This document shows positions 42,720 to 51,156 of a stretch of 64,000 bases of DNA, in pieces. A model generated the notes under the pieces. The model was not told the origin of the DNA, ran no database searches, and worked only from the letters and a program-made list of their open reading frames with translations. Position 1 is the stretch's first letter; each line of letters starts with the position of its first letter. A program made the position numbers and the translations under genes. Origin of the DNA: Streptomyces sp. NBC_00620 (GTDB taxonomy: Bacteria > Actinomycetota > Actinomycetes > Streptomycetales > Streptomycetaceae); the NCBI RefSeq assembly GCF_026341825.1, contig NZ_JAPENY010000003.1:1116001-1180000 (forward strand), written 5' to 3'.

Positions 42720-43879
42720 TGGGCCTCCTCGGGCGCGGGAGAGGGGAAGCGGTCGGGCCGGAACGGTCCGAGGTCGAGATCCGGGGACTTGCCACTCAGC
42801 ACCTGGGCGATCAAGTACCCGGTACCGGTCGCGAGCCCGATGCCCGCACCCTCGTGCCCGCAGGCGTGGAAGAGGCCCGGCACCCGCGCGTCGGGACCGA
42901 TCGCGGGCAGATGGTCGGGCATATAGGGGCGGAAGCCCAGGTACCCGCGCATCGCCTTCACCTTCTCCAGGAAGGGGAAGAGGCGCGTGGCGCCCCCGGC
43001 GAGGGCCCGGGCGACCGGCAGCGAGAACGTCCGGTCGAAGCCGACCCGTTCACGGCTCGCGCCGATCAGCACGGGCCCCGCGGCCGTCCCCTCCACGACC
43101 GGCGAGGTCTGCAGTGCGGCCGAGTCGCTCGCGACGTCGGCCACATAGTCGGCGGCGTACACCTTGTGGCGGATCATGCGGGGCAGAGGTTCGGTGACGA
43201 GGACGAAGCCTCTCCGGGGAAGCACGGGAAGGGAGACTCCGGCGAGCGCGGCCAGCTCTCCGCCCCAGGTACCGGCCGCGTTCACGACGACCGGGGCGTG
43301 GATCTCCCCCTTGTCCGTACGGACACCGCGCACCGCTCCGTCCGCCGTGCGCAGCACCTCCGTGACCGTCCGGCCGGTGAGCAGGCGGGCACCCGAGGCG
43401 CGTACGAGATGGGCGGCGGCCAGCGTCGGCATCACCTGGGCGTCCTGCGGGTAGTGGACGGCGCCCGCGAGGCCGGGCGCCAAGTGGGGCTCCAGGTCGT
43501 GGAGTTGACCGGCGGCGACCGTTGCGGCCTCGACCCCGGCGGCGCGCTGCCCGACCGCGAAGGTCTCCAGCGCGGCCAGCCCCTCGGGCGTGGCTGCCAC
43601 GACGAGGCCGCCCTTGGCCTCGTACTCGATGGCCTCCCCCACCTCCTGGGCGAGGTCGGTCCACAACCTCCCCGAGAGCAGGGCGAGTTCCAGCTCGGGG
43701 CCCGGCTCCTTGTCGGAGACGAGCAGATTGCCCTCGCCCGAGCCGGTGGTACCGCCGGCCACCGGGCCGCGGTCCACGAGGACGACGTCCAGGCCCGCCC
43801 GAGCCGCGTAGAGGGCGCTTGCCGCGCCCACCATTCCGGCTCCGACGACCACGACATCGCAGGTCAGTCGCTTGGTCAC
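42716..43879 (-). CDS. D-hydroxyproline dehydrogenase, DAO-family FAD subunit (HcnC-like)
   Basis: This 387-residue amino-acid oxidase-fold protein has an N-terminal FAD motif VVVGAGMVGAASALYAARAG and a C-terminal GHEGAGIGLATGTG. It should be the catalytic subunit oxidising cis-4-D-hydroxyproline. It starts at a GTG with a weak ribosome site and is the first gene of the operon, divergent from the Xaa-Pro aminopeptidase gene. Confidence 0.83.
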   Translation of the reverse strand: MTKRLTCDVVVVGAGMVGAASALYAARAGLDVVLVDRGPVAGGTTGSGEGNLLVSDKEPGPELELALLSGRLWTDLAQEVGEAIEYEAKGGLVVAATPEGLAALETFAVGQRAAGVEAATVAAGQLHDLEPHLAPGLAGAVHYPQDAQVMPTLAAAHLVRASGARLLTGRTVTEVLRTADGAVRGVRTDKGEIHAPVVVNAAGTWGGELAALAGVSLPVLPRRGFVLVTEPLPRMIRHKVYAADYVADVASDSAALQTSPVVEGTAAGPVLIGASRERVGFDRTFSLPVARALAGGATRLFPFLEKVKAMRGYLGFRPYMPDHLPAIGPDARVPGLFHACGHEGAGIGLATGTGYLIAQVLSGKSPDLDLGPFRPDRFPSPAPEEAQ

Positions 43880-43888
43880 GTCAGTACT

Positions 43889-43897
43889 ATGTCACAT
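43889..43897. promoter_or_regulatory. ATGTCACAT palindrome in the divergent promoter region
   Basis: ATGT-C-ACAT lies 10-18 bases upstream of the first hydroxyproline gene and about 85 bases upstream of the aminopeptidase gene. It is the best-formed of the three ATGTCAC occurrences in this cluster and could be a GntR operator over the promoter. Confidence 0.4.
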
Positions 43898-43980
43898 GTT
43901 TCCTTTTCGGCCAAGGGCATCTAGGCTCGGTCACGCCTCACCCGAAACCCGAAAAAGACTGCAGAAGAAGGTGCCTGACC

Positions 43981-45390
43981 GTGGCCAAGGGTCGAAAGAA
44001 CGGCCTCTACCAAGGTGTCTCCGCGGAGCTCTCCGCCCTGATGAGGACGGGCTGGGCCGACACCGAAAAGCGTGACCTCCAGCCGAACGAACAGACGCCC
44101 TACGCGGCCCGCCGCCGCGCCGCGCTCTCCGCCCGCTTCCCGGGCGAGCGCCTCGTCGTCCCCTCCGGAAGCCTCAAGACCCGCTCGAACGACACCCCCT
44201 ACCCGTTCCGCCCGTATTCCGGCTATGTCCATCTGACGGGGGATCAGGCCCGGGACGGGGCCCTGGTGTTGGAGCCGCGCGCGGACGGCGGTCACGACGC
44301 GCACTGCTACCAGCTCCCCCGCGACACCCGGGACAGCGACGAGTTCTGGACGGGCAAGACGGCCGAGCTGTGGATGGGCCGTCGTCGCTCCCTCGCCGAG
44401 TCGGAGCGAGTGCTCGGCCTGCCGTGCCGTGACATCCGTACGATCGCCGAGGACTTGAAGGACACCGGCGTACCGACCCGTCTCGTACGGGGCCACGACG
44501 CCGTGCTCGACGCAGCGCTTGCCACGGACGACGAGCGGGACGCCGAGTTCGAAGAGGCGGTGTCCGGGCTGCGGTTGGTCAAGGACGCGTGGGAGATCGG
44601 CGAGATGCGCCGCGCCGTGGACGCCACCGTGCGCGGATTCACCGATGTCGTACGGGAGTTGTCGCAGGCGGTCGCCACCTCCGAGCGGTGGATCGAGGGC
44701 ACCTTCTTCCGCCGCGCCCGCGTCGAGGGCAACGACGTCGGCTACGGCTCCATCTGTGCCGCCGGCGAGCACGCCACGATCATGCACTGGACGGACAACG
44801 ACGGCCCGGTCCGGCCGGGCGAACTCCTCCTGCTCGACGCGGGCGTGGAGACCCGCACCCTCTACACCGCCGACGTCACGCGCACGCTCCCCATCGACGG
44901 CACGTTCACCCCGCTCCAGCGCGAGATCTACGACGCGGTGTACGAGGCCCAGGAGGCCGGCATGGCCGCTGTGAAGCCTGGCGCGGACTACCGGGACTTC
45001 CACGAGGCGGCTCAGCGGTCGATGGCCGAGCGCCTCGTGGCGTGGGGCTTCATCGAGGGCCCGGCCGAGCGGGCGTACGAACTCGGTCTGCAGCGGCGCT
45101 TCACCATGGCGGGCACCGGCCACATGCTGGGACTCGACGTCCACGACTGCGCGAAGGCCCGAAACGAGGAGTACGTCGACGGAGTACTGGAACCGGGCAT
45201 GGTGCTCACCGTCGAGCCCGGCCTCTACTTCCAGCCCGACGACCTGACGGTGCCCGAGGAGTGGCGTGGCATCGGCGTCCGGATCGAGGACGACCTGCTG
45301 GTGACGGCGGACGGGTACGAGAACCTGTCGGCGGGGCTCCCGCGCTCGGCCGCCGAAGTGGAGGCGTGGATGCGGGAGTTCGCCGGATAG
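43981..45390 (+). CDS. pepP: Aminopeptidase P family (Xaa-Pro) metallopeptidase
   Basis: The start is GTG 43981 after an AAGAAGG site, giving 469 residues. An N-terminal AMP-N domain precedes a pita-bread catalytic domain with metal ligands in LDAGVETRTLYTADVTR, GHMLGLDVHD, TVEPGLYF and VRIEDDLL. It releases the N-terminal residue before proline or hydroxyproline. Standing head to head with the hydroxyproline operon, it may supply proline- and hydroxyproline-containing products from collagen-like peptides. Confidence 0.88.
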   Translation: MAKGRKNGLYQGVSAELSALMRTGWADTEKRDLQPNEQTPYAARRRAALSARFPGERLVVPSGSLKTRSNDTPYPFRPYSGYVHLTGDQARDGALVLEPRADGGHDAHCYQLPRDTRDSDEFWTGKTAELWMGRRRSLAESERVLGLPCRDIRTIAEDLKDTGVPTRLVRGHDAVLDAALATDDERDAEFEEAVSGLRLVKDAWEIGEMRRAVDATVRGFTDVVRELSQAVATSERWIEGTFFRRARVEGNDVGYGSICAAGEHATIMHWTDNDGPVRPGELLLLDAGVETRTLYTADVTRTLPIDGTFTPLQREIYDAVYEAQEAGMAAVKPGADYRDFHEAAQRSMAERLVAWGFIEGPAERAYELGLQRRFTMAGTGHMLGLDVHDCAKARNEEYVDGVLEPGMVLTVEPGLYFQPDDLTVPEEWRGIGVRIEDDLLVTADGYENLSAGLPRSAAEVEAWMREFAG

Positions 45391-45402
45391 CGCCCAGCCG
45401 GT

Positions 45403-45477
45403 TCAGATCCTGCTCTCGGTCACCGGTTCAGATCCCGCTCTCGGTCACCGTGTCAGATCCTGCTCTCCGTCGCCGTG
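45403..45477. repeat. Three 25-bp tandem repeats spanning a stop codon
   Basis: Copies begin at 45403, 45428 and 45453 with 25-bp spacing. Each carries the stop codon and last codons of the polyamine permease gene, so the operon ends in a row of near-identical stop contexts. It lies between convergent genes. Confidence 0.9.
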
Positions 45478-46268
45478 TCCGCAGACAGCCGCTGGGCCAC
45501 GTAGATCGGAATCACCGAGAGCAGGACGAGGACCGCCGCCACGACGTTCACGACCGGTGCCTGTTGGGGCCGTGTCATGTTGTTGAAGATCCAGATCGGC
45601 AGGGTCTCGATGCCGGGTCCGGCCGTGAACGTCGTCACCACGATCTCGTCGAAGGAGAGCGCGAAGGCGAGCAGTCCGCCCGCGAGGAGCGCCGAGCGGA
45701 TCAGCGGGAAGGTGATGTCGACGAAGGCCCGGAAGGTGTCGGCTCCCAGGTCCATGGCCGCTTCCTCGTAACTGCCGGAGGTGCGGCGCAGTCTCGCGAC
45801 GACGTTGTTGAAGACGACGACGATGCAGAAGGTGGCATGGCCGACGACCACGGTGAACATGCCGAGGCCGACGCCGAGCGGCTCGAGTACGGTGCTGAAC
45901 GCCGAGTTGAGCGCGATGCCGGTTACGATGCCGGGCAGCGCGATCGGCAGGACGACCACGAAGGAGATGGCGTCGCGGCCGAAGAAGCGGTGCCGGGCCA
46001 CCGCGAACGCGATCAGCGTGCCGAGCACCAGGGCGATGGCGGTGGCGCCGAGCCCCGCTTTGACGGAGACCCAGAGCGCCTCGCGGGCGCCCGTGTTCTC
46101 CCAGGCGACCGACCACCAGTGGAAGGTGAGCCCTGGCGGCGGCCAGCTCGCGCTGCGGTCCGGGTTGAAGGAGTTGACCAGGACGAGCGCGAGCGGGACG
46201 TAGATGACCGCGAAGCCGAGCCCTGCGGCGACGCGCAGCGCGATGCGCGCGGAACGGGACAGTTGCAC
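45453..46268 (-). CDS. potC: Polyamine ABC importer permease (PotC type)
   Basis: The permease has 271 residues with six helices and coupling loop EEAAMDLGADTFRAFVDITFP, typical of PotC. It begins 10 bases after the PotB-type gene. Its last codons and stop are part of a 25-bp tandem array. Confidence 0.86.
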   Translation of the reverse strand: MQLSRSARIALRVAAGLGFAVIYVPLALVLVNSFNPDRSASWPPPGLTFHWWSVAWENTGAREALWVSVKAGLGATAIALVLGTLIAFAVARHRFFGRDAISFVVVLPIALPGIVTGIALNSAFSTVLEPLGVGLGMFTVVVGHATFCIVVVFNNVVARLRRTSGSYEEAAMDLGADTFRAFVDITFPLIRSALLAGGLLAFALSFDEIVVTTFTAGPGIETLPIWIFNNMTRPQQAPVVNVVAAVLVLLSVIPIYVAQRLSADTATESRI

Positions 46269-46278
46269 AGCGGGCTCC

Positions 46279-47169
46279 TCAGAGACTGCTCAGGGCGCCG
46301 GTGCGGCGCATCGCGAGCAGGTAGAGCACGATGACCACGACGGGCACGGTGCCGAGCGCGGCGGCCATGGGCAGGTTGAGTTCGATGTTGGAGTAGACGA
46401 GGTTGCCGATGAGCTGGCTCTTGCCGCCGACGATCTGCACGGTGATGTAGTCGCCGAGGCTGAGCGAGAAGGTGAAGACCGAGCCGGCCGCCACGGACGG
46501 CAGGACCATCGGCAGGACCACGGAGCGGAAAGTGCGTCCGGCGCGCGCACCCAAGTCCGCCGACGCGTCAAGCAGGTTGGCGGGCAGCTGCTCCAGTGCC
46601 GTGTGGATCGGCAGGATCATGTACGGCAGCCAGAGGTAGGTCAGCGCGATGACCGTCGCGGTCAGCCCGTACCCCGGTCCGCTCAGCCCCAGCGGCTTCA
46701 ACATCCAGTCGGCGAGGCCTCCCTGAGAGAGGATCAGCCGCCAGGCGTACACCTTGACGAGGTAACTCGCCCACAGCGGCGTGAGGATGGCGACCACGAG
46801 CAGCGGGCGCCACTTCGGCTTGGCGATCCGGGCCGTGAAGAAGGCGACCGGGAAGGCGATCACCGCGCACAGGGCGGTGACCGCGAGCGCCACGCCGACG
46901 CTGCGCAGGATCACCTGGCGGAAGACGGGTGTGGTGAACAGCGCCTCGAAGTTGTCGGTCGCCCAGACCTTCACGACCTCGGAGGTGAACGAGTCCGTCG
47001 TCCAGAACGCCGAGATGAACAGCACGGCCAGTGAGCCGAGGTAGAGCACCGCCAGCCAGAGCAGCGGGGCGGTCAGCAGCAGGGACAGCCTGAGCCGGGG
47101 TCGGCGGTGCAGGGTCCCGGCGAGCCGCCGGACGGGGGACCGTCCGGCGGCCTGCACGGAAGAAGTCAT
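46279..47169 (-). CDS. potB: Polyamine ABC importer permease (PotB type)
   Basis: The permease has 296 residues, six helices and coupling loop LLDASADLGARAGRTFRSVVLP. It forms the channel with the PotC-type subunit. Only three bases separate it from the binding-protein gene. Confidence 0.86.
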   Translation of the reverse strand: MTSSVQAAGRSPVRRLAGTLHRRPRLRLSLLLTAPLLWLAVLYLGSLAVLFISAFWTTDSFTSEVVKVWATDNFEALFTTPVFRQVILRSVGVALAVTALCAVIAFPVAFFTARIAKPKWRPLLVVAILTPLWASYLVKVYAWRLILSQGGLADWMLKPLGLSGPGYGLTATVIALTYLWLPYMILPIHTALEQLPANLLDASADLGARAGRTFRSVVLPMVLPSVAAGSVFTFSLSLGDYITVQIVGGKSQLIGNLVYSNIELNLPMAAALGTVPVVVIVLYLLAMRRTGALSSL

Positions 47170-47172
47170 CGC

Positions 47173-48369
47173 TCAGCCCTTGATCTCGGTCCAGGCCTGG
47201 ACCCACTTGGCGTAGGGCACGCACTTCACGTCGGTGCGTCCGTCGAGGCACTGCTCGATGGGCGTGTTCCAGAACGCGATGTTCTTGAAGTAGCTCTCGT
47301 CGGTGGCGTGGAAGGTGTCGCAGAAGCTCGCGTCGCTGGTCTCGTCGCACGCCTTGGCGTTGGCGGGGGCCTCACCGAAGTACTCGGCGACCTGGGCGTT
47401 CACCTTCGGCGAGATGATCCAGTCCATCCACTTGTAGGCGCAGTTGGGGTGCTCGGCCTTCGCGGAGAGCATCCAGGTGTCGGACCAGCCGGTGGAGCCC
47501 TCCTTCGGCACGATCGCCTTCACCTTGGCGCCCTCGCCCTCGGCGAGGTTGGCGATGACCTGCCAGGTGGTGCCGACCACGGAGTCACCGCTCTTGAAGG
47601 CGGAGATCTCCTTGAGGTAGTCGCTCCAGTACTCGCCGACGTTGGCGTTCTGCTTCTTCAGCAGGTCGACGGCGGCGTCGAACTGGTCCTGGTCCAGCGC
47701 GTAGGGGTCCTCGATCTTCAACTCCGGCTTGGTCGCCTTGAGATACAGGGCGGCGTCGGCGATGTAGATCGGGGAGTCGTACGCCGTGACGTGGCCCTTG
47801 TACTGGGACGCGTCGTCGAAGACGGCCGACCAGGAGGTGGGTGCGGGCGAGACCTTCTCGGTGTTGTACATCAGCAGGTTGGCGCCGCGCCCGTGCGGAA
47901 TGCCGTACGCCGTACCGTCGACGGAGTTCCACGCCTGCTGCTTCAGGCCGCTGAAGACGTCCTTGTAGTTGGGCACGAGGTCGGTGTTGACGGGGGCCGC
48001 GTCGCCGGAGGCTATGAGGCGCAGGGACGCGTCGCCGGAGGCGGAGACGGCGTCGTACTGGCCGGTCTTCATCAGCTTGACCATCTCGTCGGAGCTGGCC
48101 GCGGTCTTCGTGTTGACCTGACAGCCGGTCTGCTTCTCGAAGTCGCTGACCCAGTCGACCTCGGGGTCGTTGGAGCCGTCCTCGACATAGCCGGCCCAGG
48201 CGATGAGGTTGACCTCGCCCTCGGTCTTGCCGAGCTCGGACTGAGCCTTGAGGTCAGGGGGGTTGAGGCCGGTGGACGAGGACGAGCCCGAGTCGGACGA
48301 TCCGCAGGCCGTGGCCGCGAGGAGCGCCGCGACGGCTACCGCGGCTTTGGTGGTTCGGTTGAGGCGCAC
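47173..48369 (-). CDS. potD: Spermidine/putrescine-binding lipoprotein (PotD type)
   Basis: I chose GTG 48369 because GGAG lies six bases upstream and the product then opens with a compact lipoprotein signal ending ATACGSS; ATG 48381 is the alternative. The body of about 380 residues is a PotD-like extracellular binding protein (LIAWAGYVEDGS, VSASGDASLRLIASGD). It should capture polyamines, or another cationic ligand of the same family. Confidence 0.84.
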   Translation of the reverse strand: MRLNRTTKAAVAVAALLAATACGSSDSGSSSSTGLNPPDLKAQSELGKTEGEVNLIAWAGYVEDGSNDPEVDWVSDFEKQTGCQVNTKTAASSDEMVKLMKTGQYDAVSASGDASLRLIASGDAAPVNTDLVPNYKDVFSGLKQQAWNSVDGTAYGIPHGRGANLLMYNTEKVSPAPTSWSAVFDDASQYKGHVTAYDSPIYIADAALYLKATKPELKIEDPYALDQDQFDAAVDLLKKQNANVGEYWSDYLKEISAFKSGDSVVGTTWQVIANLAEGEGAKVKAIVPKEGSTGWSDTWMLSAKAEHPNCAYKWMDWIISPKVNAQVAEYFGEAPANAKACDETSDASFCDTFHATDESYFKNIAFWNTPIEQCLDGRTDVKCVPYAKWVQAWTEIKG

Positions 48370-48407
48370 GAGTGTCTCCATACGTGAGGGGCCTGGCGTG
48401 GTGGGGA

Positions 48408-49445
48408 TCAGCGGGCGTCCGGCACCTTGAAGCTGTGGCGGCGGTGCCACTGGAGCCGGACGCGGGTGCCGCGGTAGGCGGCGACGTCCTCGGAGGAGGT
48501 CTCCAGGTTCTGCTGGAGCGCGGTCAGGCGTCCTCCCGCGTCGAGGTCCACGAGGAAACGGGTGGCGTCGCCCAGATAGACGACCTCGACGACGGTGCCG
48601 GTGGCGGTGGAGTGCTCCGGCTCGTCCGCGATGGCGGACTCCTTCAGAACCCGGATCTTCTCGGGCCTGATGCTGTAGGTGCCCGGGGCGCCGACGACCT
48701 GCTCGGCGGACGCTCCTTCGAGCAGGTTCGAGGTGCCGACGAAGCCCGCGACGAAGGGGGTGGCGGGCCGTTCGTAGATCTCGGCCGGGGTGCCGACCTG
48801 CTCGATCCGGCCCTGGTTGAAGACGGCGATGCGGTCGCTCATCGTCAGGGCCTCCTCCTGGTCGTGGGTGACGAAGACGAAGGTGATGCCGACCTCGCGC
48901 TGGATCGCCTTGAGTTCGACCTGCATCTGCTCGCGCAGCTTGAGGTCGAGCGCGCCGAGCGGCTCGTCGAGGAGCAGCACCCGGGGGCGCCCGACGAGGG
49001 CGCGGGCGAGCGCGACGCGCTGCCGCTGGCCGCCGGAGAGCTGGGCGGGACGGCGGTCGCCGAAGCTTTCGAGGCGTACGCCCGCGAGCGCCTCGCGGGC
49101 CCGCTCGATCCGCTCGGCCTTGGGCACCTTGCGGACCTTGAGGCCGTACGCGATGTTCTGCGCCACAGTCATGTGCGGGAACAGCGCGTAGTCCTGGAAG
49201 ACGGTGTGGACGTCCCGCTCGAACGGGGCGAGGCCTGTGACCTCCTGGCCCGCCAGCTCGATGCGGCCCGAGGTCGGGCTCTCGAAGCCCGCGATCATCC
49301 GCAGGACCGTGGTCTTGCCGGAGCCGGACGGACCGAGCATCGAGAAGAACTCTCCGTCGGCAATGTCCAGATCGACTCCGGCCACGGCGGTCGTCTCACC
49401 GAACGCCTTGCGCAGACCCTGGAGCCGGATCGCAGTTGCCTCCAT
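48408..49445 (-). CDS. potA: Polyamine ABC importer ATPase (PotA type)
   Basis: The ATPase has 345 residues with Walker A GPSGSGKT, signature LSGGQRQR, Walker B LLLDEPLGALD and a C-terminal TOBE/OB domain of PotA type. It is the first gene of the importer operon (order A-D-B-C), divergent from a GntR gene. Confidence 0.88.
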   Translation of the reverse strand: MEATAIRLQGLRKAFGETTAVAGVDLDIADGEFFSMLGPSGSGKTTVLRMIAGFESPTSGRIELAGQEVTGLAPFERDVHTVFQDYALFPHMTVAQNIAYGLKVRKVPKAERIERAREALAGVRLESFGDRRPAQLSGGQRQRVALARALVGRPRVLLLDEPLGALDLKLREQMQVELKAIQREVGITFVFVTHDQEEALTMSDRIAVFNQGRIEQVGTPAEIYERPATPFVAGFVGTSNLLEGASAEQVVGAPGTYSIRPEKIRVLKESAIADEPEHSTATGTVVEVVYLGDATRFLVDLDAGGRLTALQQNLETSSEDVAAYRGTRVRLQWHRRHSFKVPDAR

Positions 49446-49490
49446 GGGCGGGAACCTTTCTGGTGCACTCGAACGTTGAGTGGAAAGATA

Positions 49491-49542
49491 TGAAGTCATA
49501 GTTCAAACTTCAAGACCCCCTTAGAGTAAAGGTTGAGTCAAC
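49491..49542. promoter_or_regulatory. Inverted repeats between the importer and its gntR gene
   Basis: TGAAGT-N10-ACTTCA (49491-49512) and the 11-bp palindrome GTTGAGTCAAC (49532-49542) lie in the 107-base divergent spacer, which is AT-rich for this genome. GTTGA halves also occur at 49475-49479. Both are candidate GntR operators. Confidence 0.4.
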
Positions 49543-49552
49543 GGACAAGGCG

Positions 49553-50377
49553 GTGACCGTGAAGCAGCACAACGGCGAAGGCGTCCGGCGAGCCGTTTTC
49601 ACCCCGGTGGACAACCGGGCCCGGGTCGACACGGTCGTGAGCAGGCTCGGCGACGCCATCGAGCTCGGCCTGCTCGCCGACGGGGAGCAGCTGCCCGGCG
49701 AGAGCGAGCTGGCCGGACAGCTCGGCGTCTCCACCGTGACCCTGCGTGAGGCCCTGATGGCGCTGCGGCAGCAGGGTCTTGTCATCACCCGCAGGGGGCG
49801 CGGCGGCGGCAGCTTCGTGTCGCTCCCCGAGGACCCCAGTGAGGACCGGCTCAGGGCCCGGCTGGCCGCCTGGAGTACCGAGGAGCTGCGCGACCTGGGC
49901 GACCACTGGGCCGCCGTGTCGGGCGCGGCGGCCAGGCTCGCGGCGCAGCGCACGGAGCCTGGTGACCTACAGCAACTGCGGCGCACGCTGGACGAGTTGG
50001 CCTCCGCCGAGGAGGCTGCCGCGCGCAGCCGCGTCTACGGCCGGTTTCATGTCGAGCTGGCAGCGGCGGCACAGTCCGCCAGGCTGACCCGCGAACAGGT
50101 CGCCCTCCAGACGGAGGTGGGGGCTCTGTTGTGTCTCGTGCTCGGGAACGACGAATATCGTGAAGAGGTCTCGGACCGTCACCGCTCCGTAATCTCGGCG
50201 GTGCAGGATGGGGCCCACGAATCGGCCAGAGCGCTGGCCGAGCGGTGCGTGCAGGACTCGACGGCGCGGCTCATCACCCTGCGCCTCGCGATGCCACGCA
50301 CCGCGTCCGGTCCCCGTCCGCTGGAGGGCACCCATGAGCAGGAGCCCCGCCCCGGCCGGCGCCGCGGCGACGCTTGA
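49553..50377 (+). CDS. GntR-family (FadR subgroup) regulator of the polyamine importer
   Basis: The protein has 274 residues with a GntR winged helix (LPGESELAGQLGVSTVTLREALMALRQQG) and an FCD-type helical effector domain. The GTG start follows AAGG. Divergent placement from potA suggests it controls uptake. Its last 44 bases overlap the start of a cache-domain gene, so the two are co-translated. Confidence 0.84.
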   Translation: MTVKQHNGEGVRRAVFTPVDNRARVDTVVSRLGDAIELGLLADGEQLPGESELAGQLGVSTVTLREALMALRQQGLVITRRGRGGGSFVSLPEDPSEDRLRARLAAWSTEELRDLGDHWAAVSGAAARLAAQRTEPGDLQQLRRTLDELASAEEAAARSRVYGRFHVELAAAAQSARLTREQVALQTEVGALLCLVLGNDEYREEVSDRHRSVISAVQDGAHESARALAERCVQDSTARLITLRLAMPRTASGPRPLEGTHEQEPRPGRRRGDA

Positions 50378-51125
50378 CGCGACACCGGAGGCGGCCGTGG
50401 CCGCACAGGTCCGCTCCACCGTGGAAGCCGTTTTCGAGGCCGTCGCCGCCACCCGGGCCGATACGGCGGCCCTGCTCACCAGGGTCGCCGCGCAGGGCCG
50501 TCGTCCCGCGAGCGCGGACCTGGCCGCGCTGCGCCCCGGGCTCCACCTCCGGCTCGCCCGCCAGGAGTTGGTGTCGGGCGTCGGGTTCGTCGCCGCGCCG
50601 GGCCTGCTGAGCGACGTACCGGCGTGGCTGGAGTGGTGGCAGCAGGGCGCCGGCGGGGACGTACGACCGCTGCTGCTCGACCTCGACCCGCAGCACTCGG
50701 CGTACTCCGACTACACGCACTGGGACTGGTTCGCCCTCCCCCGCGACACCGGGCAGCGCGCCGTCGCCGGGCCCTATGTGGACTACCTCTGCTCCGACGA
50801 GTACAGCCTGACGCTGTCCGCGCCCGTGCATGTGGAGGGCGACTTCGTGGGGGTCGCCGCGGCCGACGTCTATCTGCGGCACTTCGAGTCGGCGGTGATC
50901 CCGCTGCTCCAACGGCTGCCGGGGGCGGCCTACTTGGTGAACGCGCGGGGGCGGGTGGCCGCGTCCGCAGATCCCGCACATCTGGCCGGGTCGCTCACCA
51001 AGGGGCCGGACTTCGGATCCGTGCTGACGCGGGCGCGGGCCGAGAGCTTCGAGGGGATGCGGCTGGTTCCCTGCGACGGGGTTCCGCTCGTGCTGGTGGT
51101 GCCGCACGTGTCGCCGCACCACTGA
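50334..51125 (+). CDS. Soluble cache-domain sensor-like protein
   Basis: This 263-residue protein has an N-terminal helix pair (about 15-55) followed by a cache-type ligand-binding fold (about 60-255; WDWFALPRDTGQRAVAGPYVDY and SAPVHVEGDFVGVAAADVYL are typical cache motifs). It lacks the membrane helices and output domain normally attached to cache sensors. It overlaps the gntR gene and may bind the same small molecule as the importer, acting as a cytoplasmic co-sensor; this is inference. Confidence 0.72.
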   Translation: MSRSPAPAGAAATLDATPEAAVAAQVRSTVEAVFEAVAATRADTAALLTRVAAQGRRPASADLAALRPGLHLRLARQELVSGVGFVAAPGLLSDVPAWLEWWQQGAGGDVRPLLLDLDPQHSAYSDYTHWDWFALPRDTGQRAVAGPYVDYLCSDEYSLTLSAPVHVEGDFVGVAAADVYLRHFESAVIPLLQRLPGAAYLVNARGRVAASADPAHLAGSLTKGPDFGSVLTRARAESFEGMRLVPCDGVPLVLVVPHVSPHH

Positions 51126-51156
51126 ACGGCGCATCTACCCCGTGGCCCCCAAGGGC

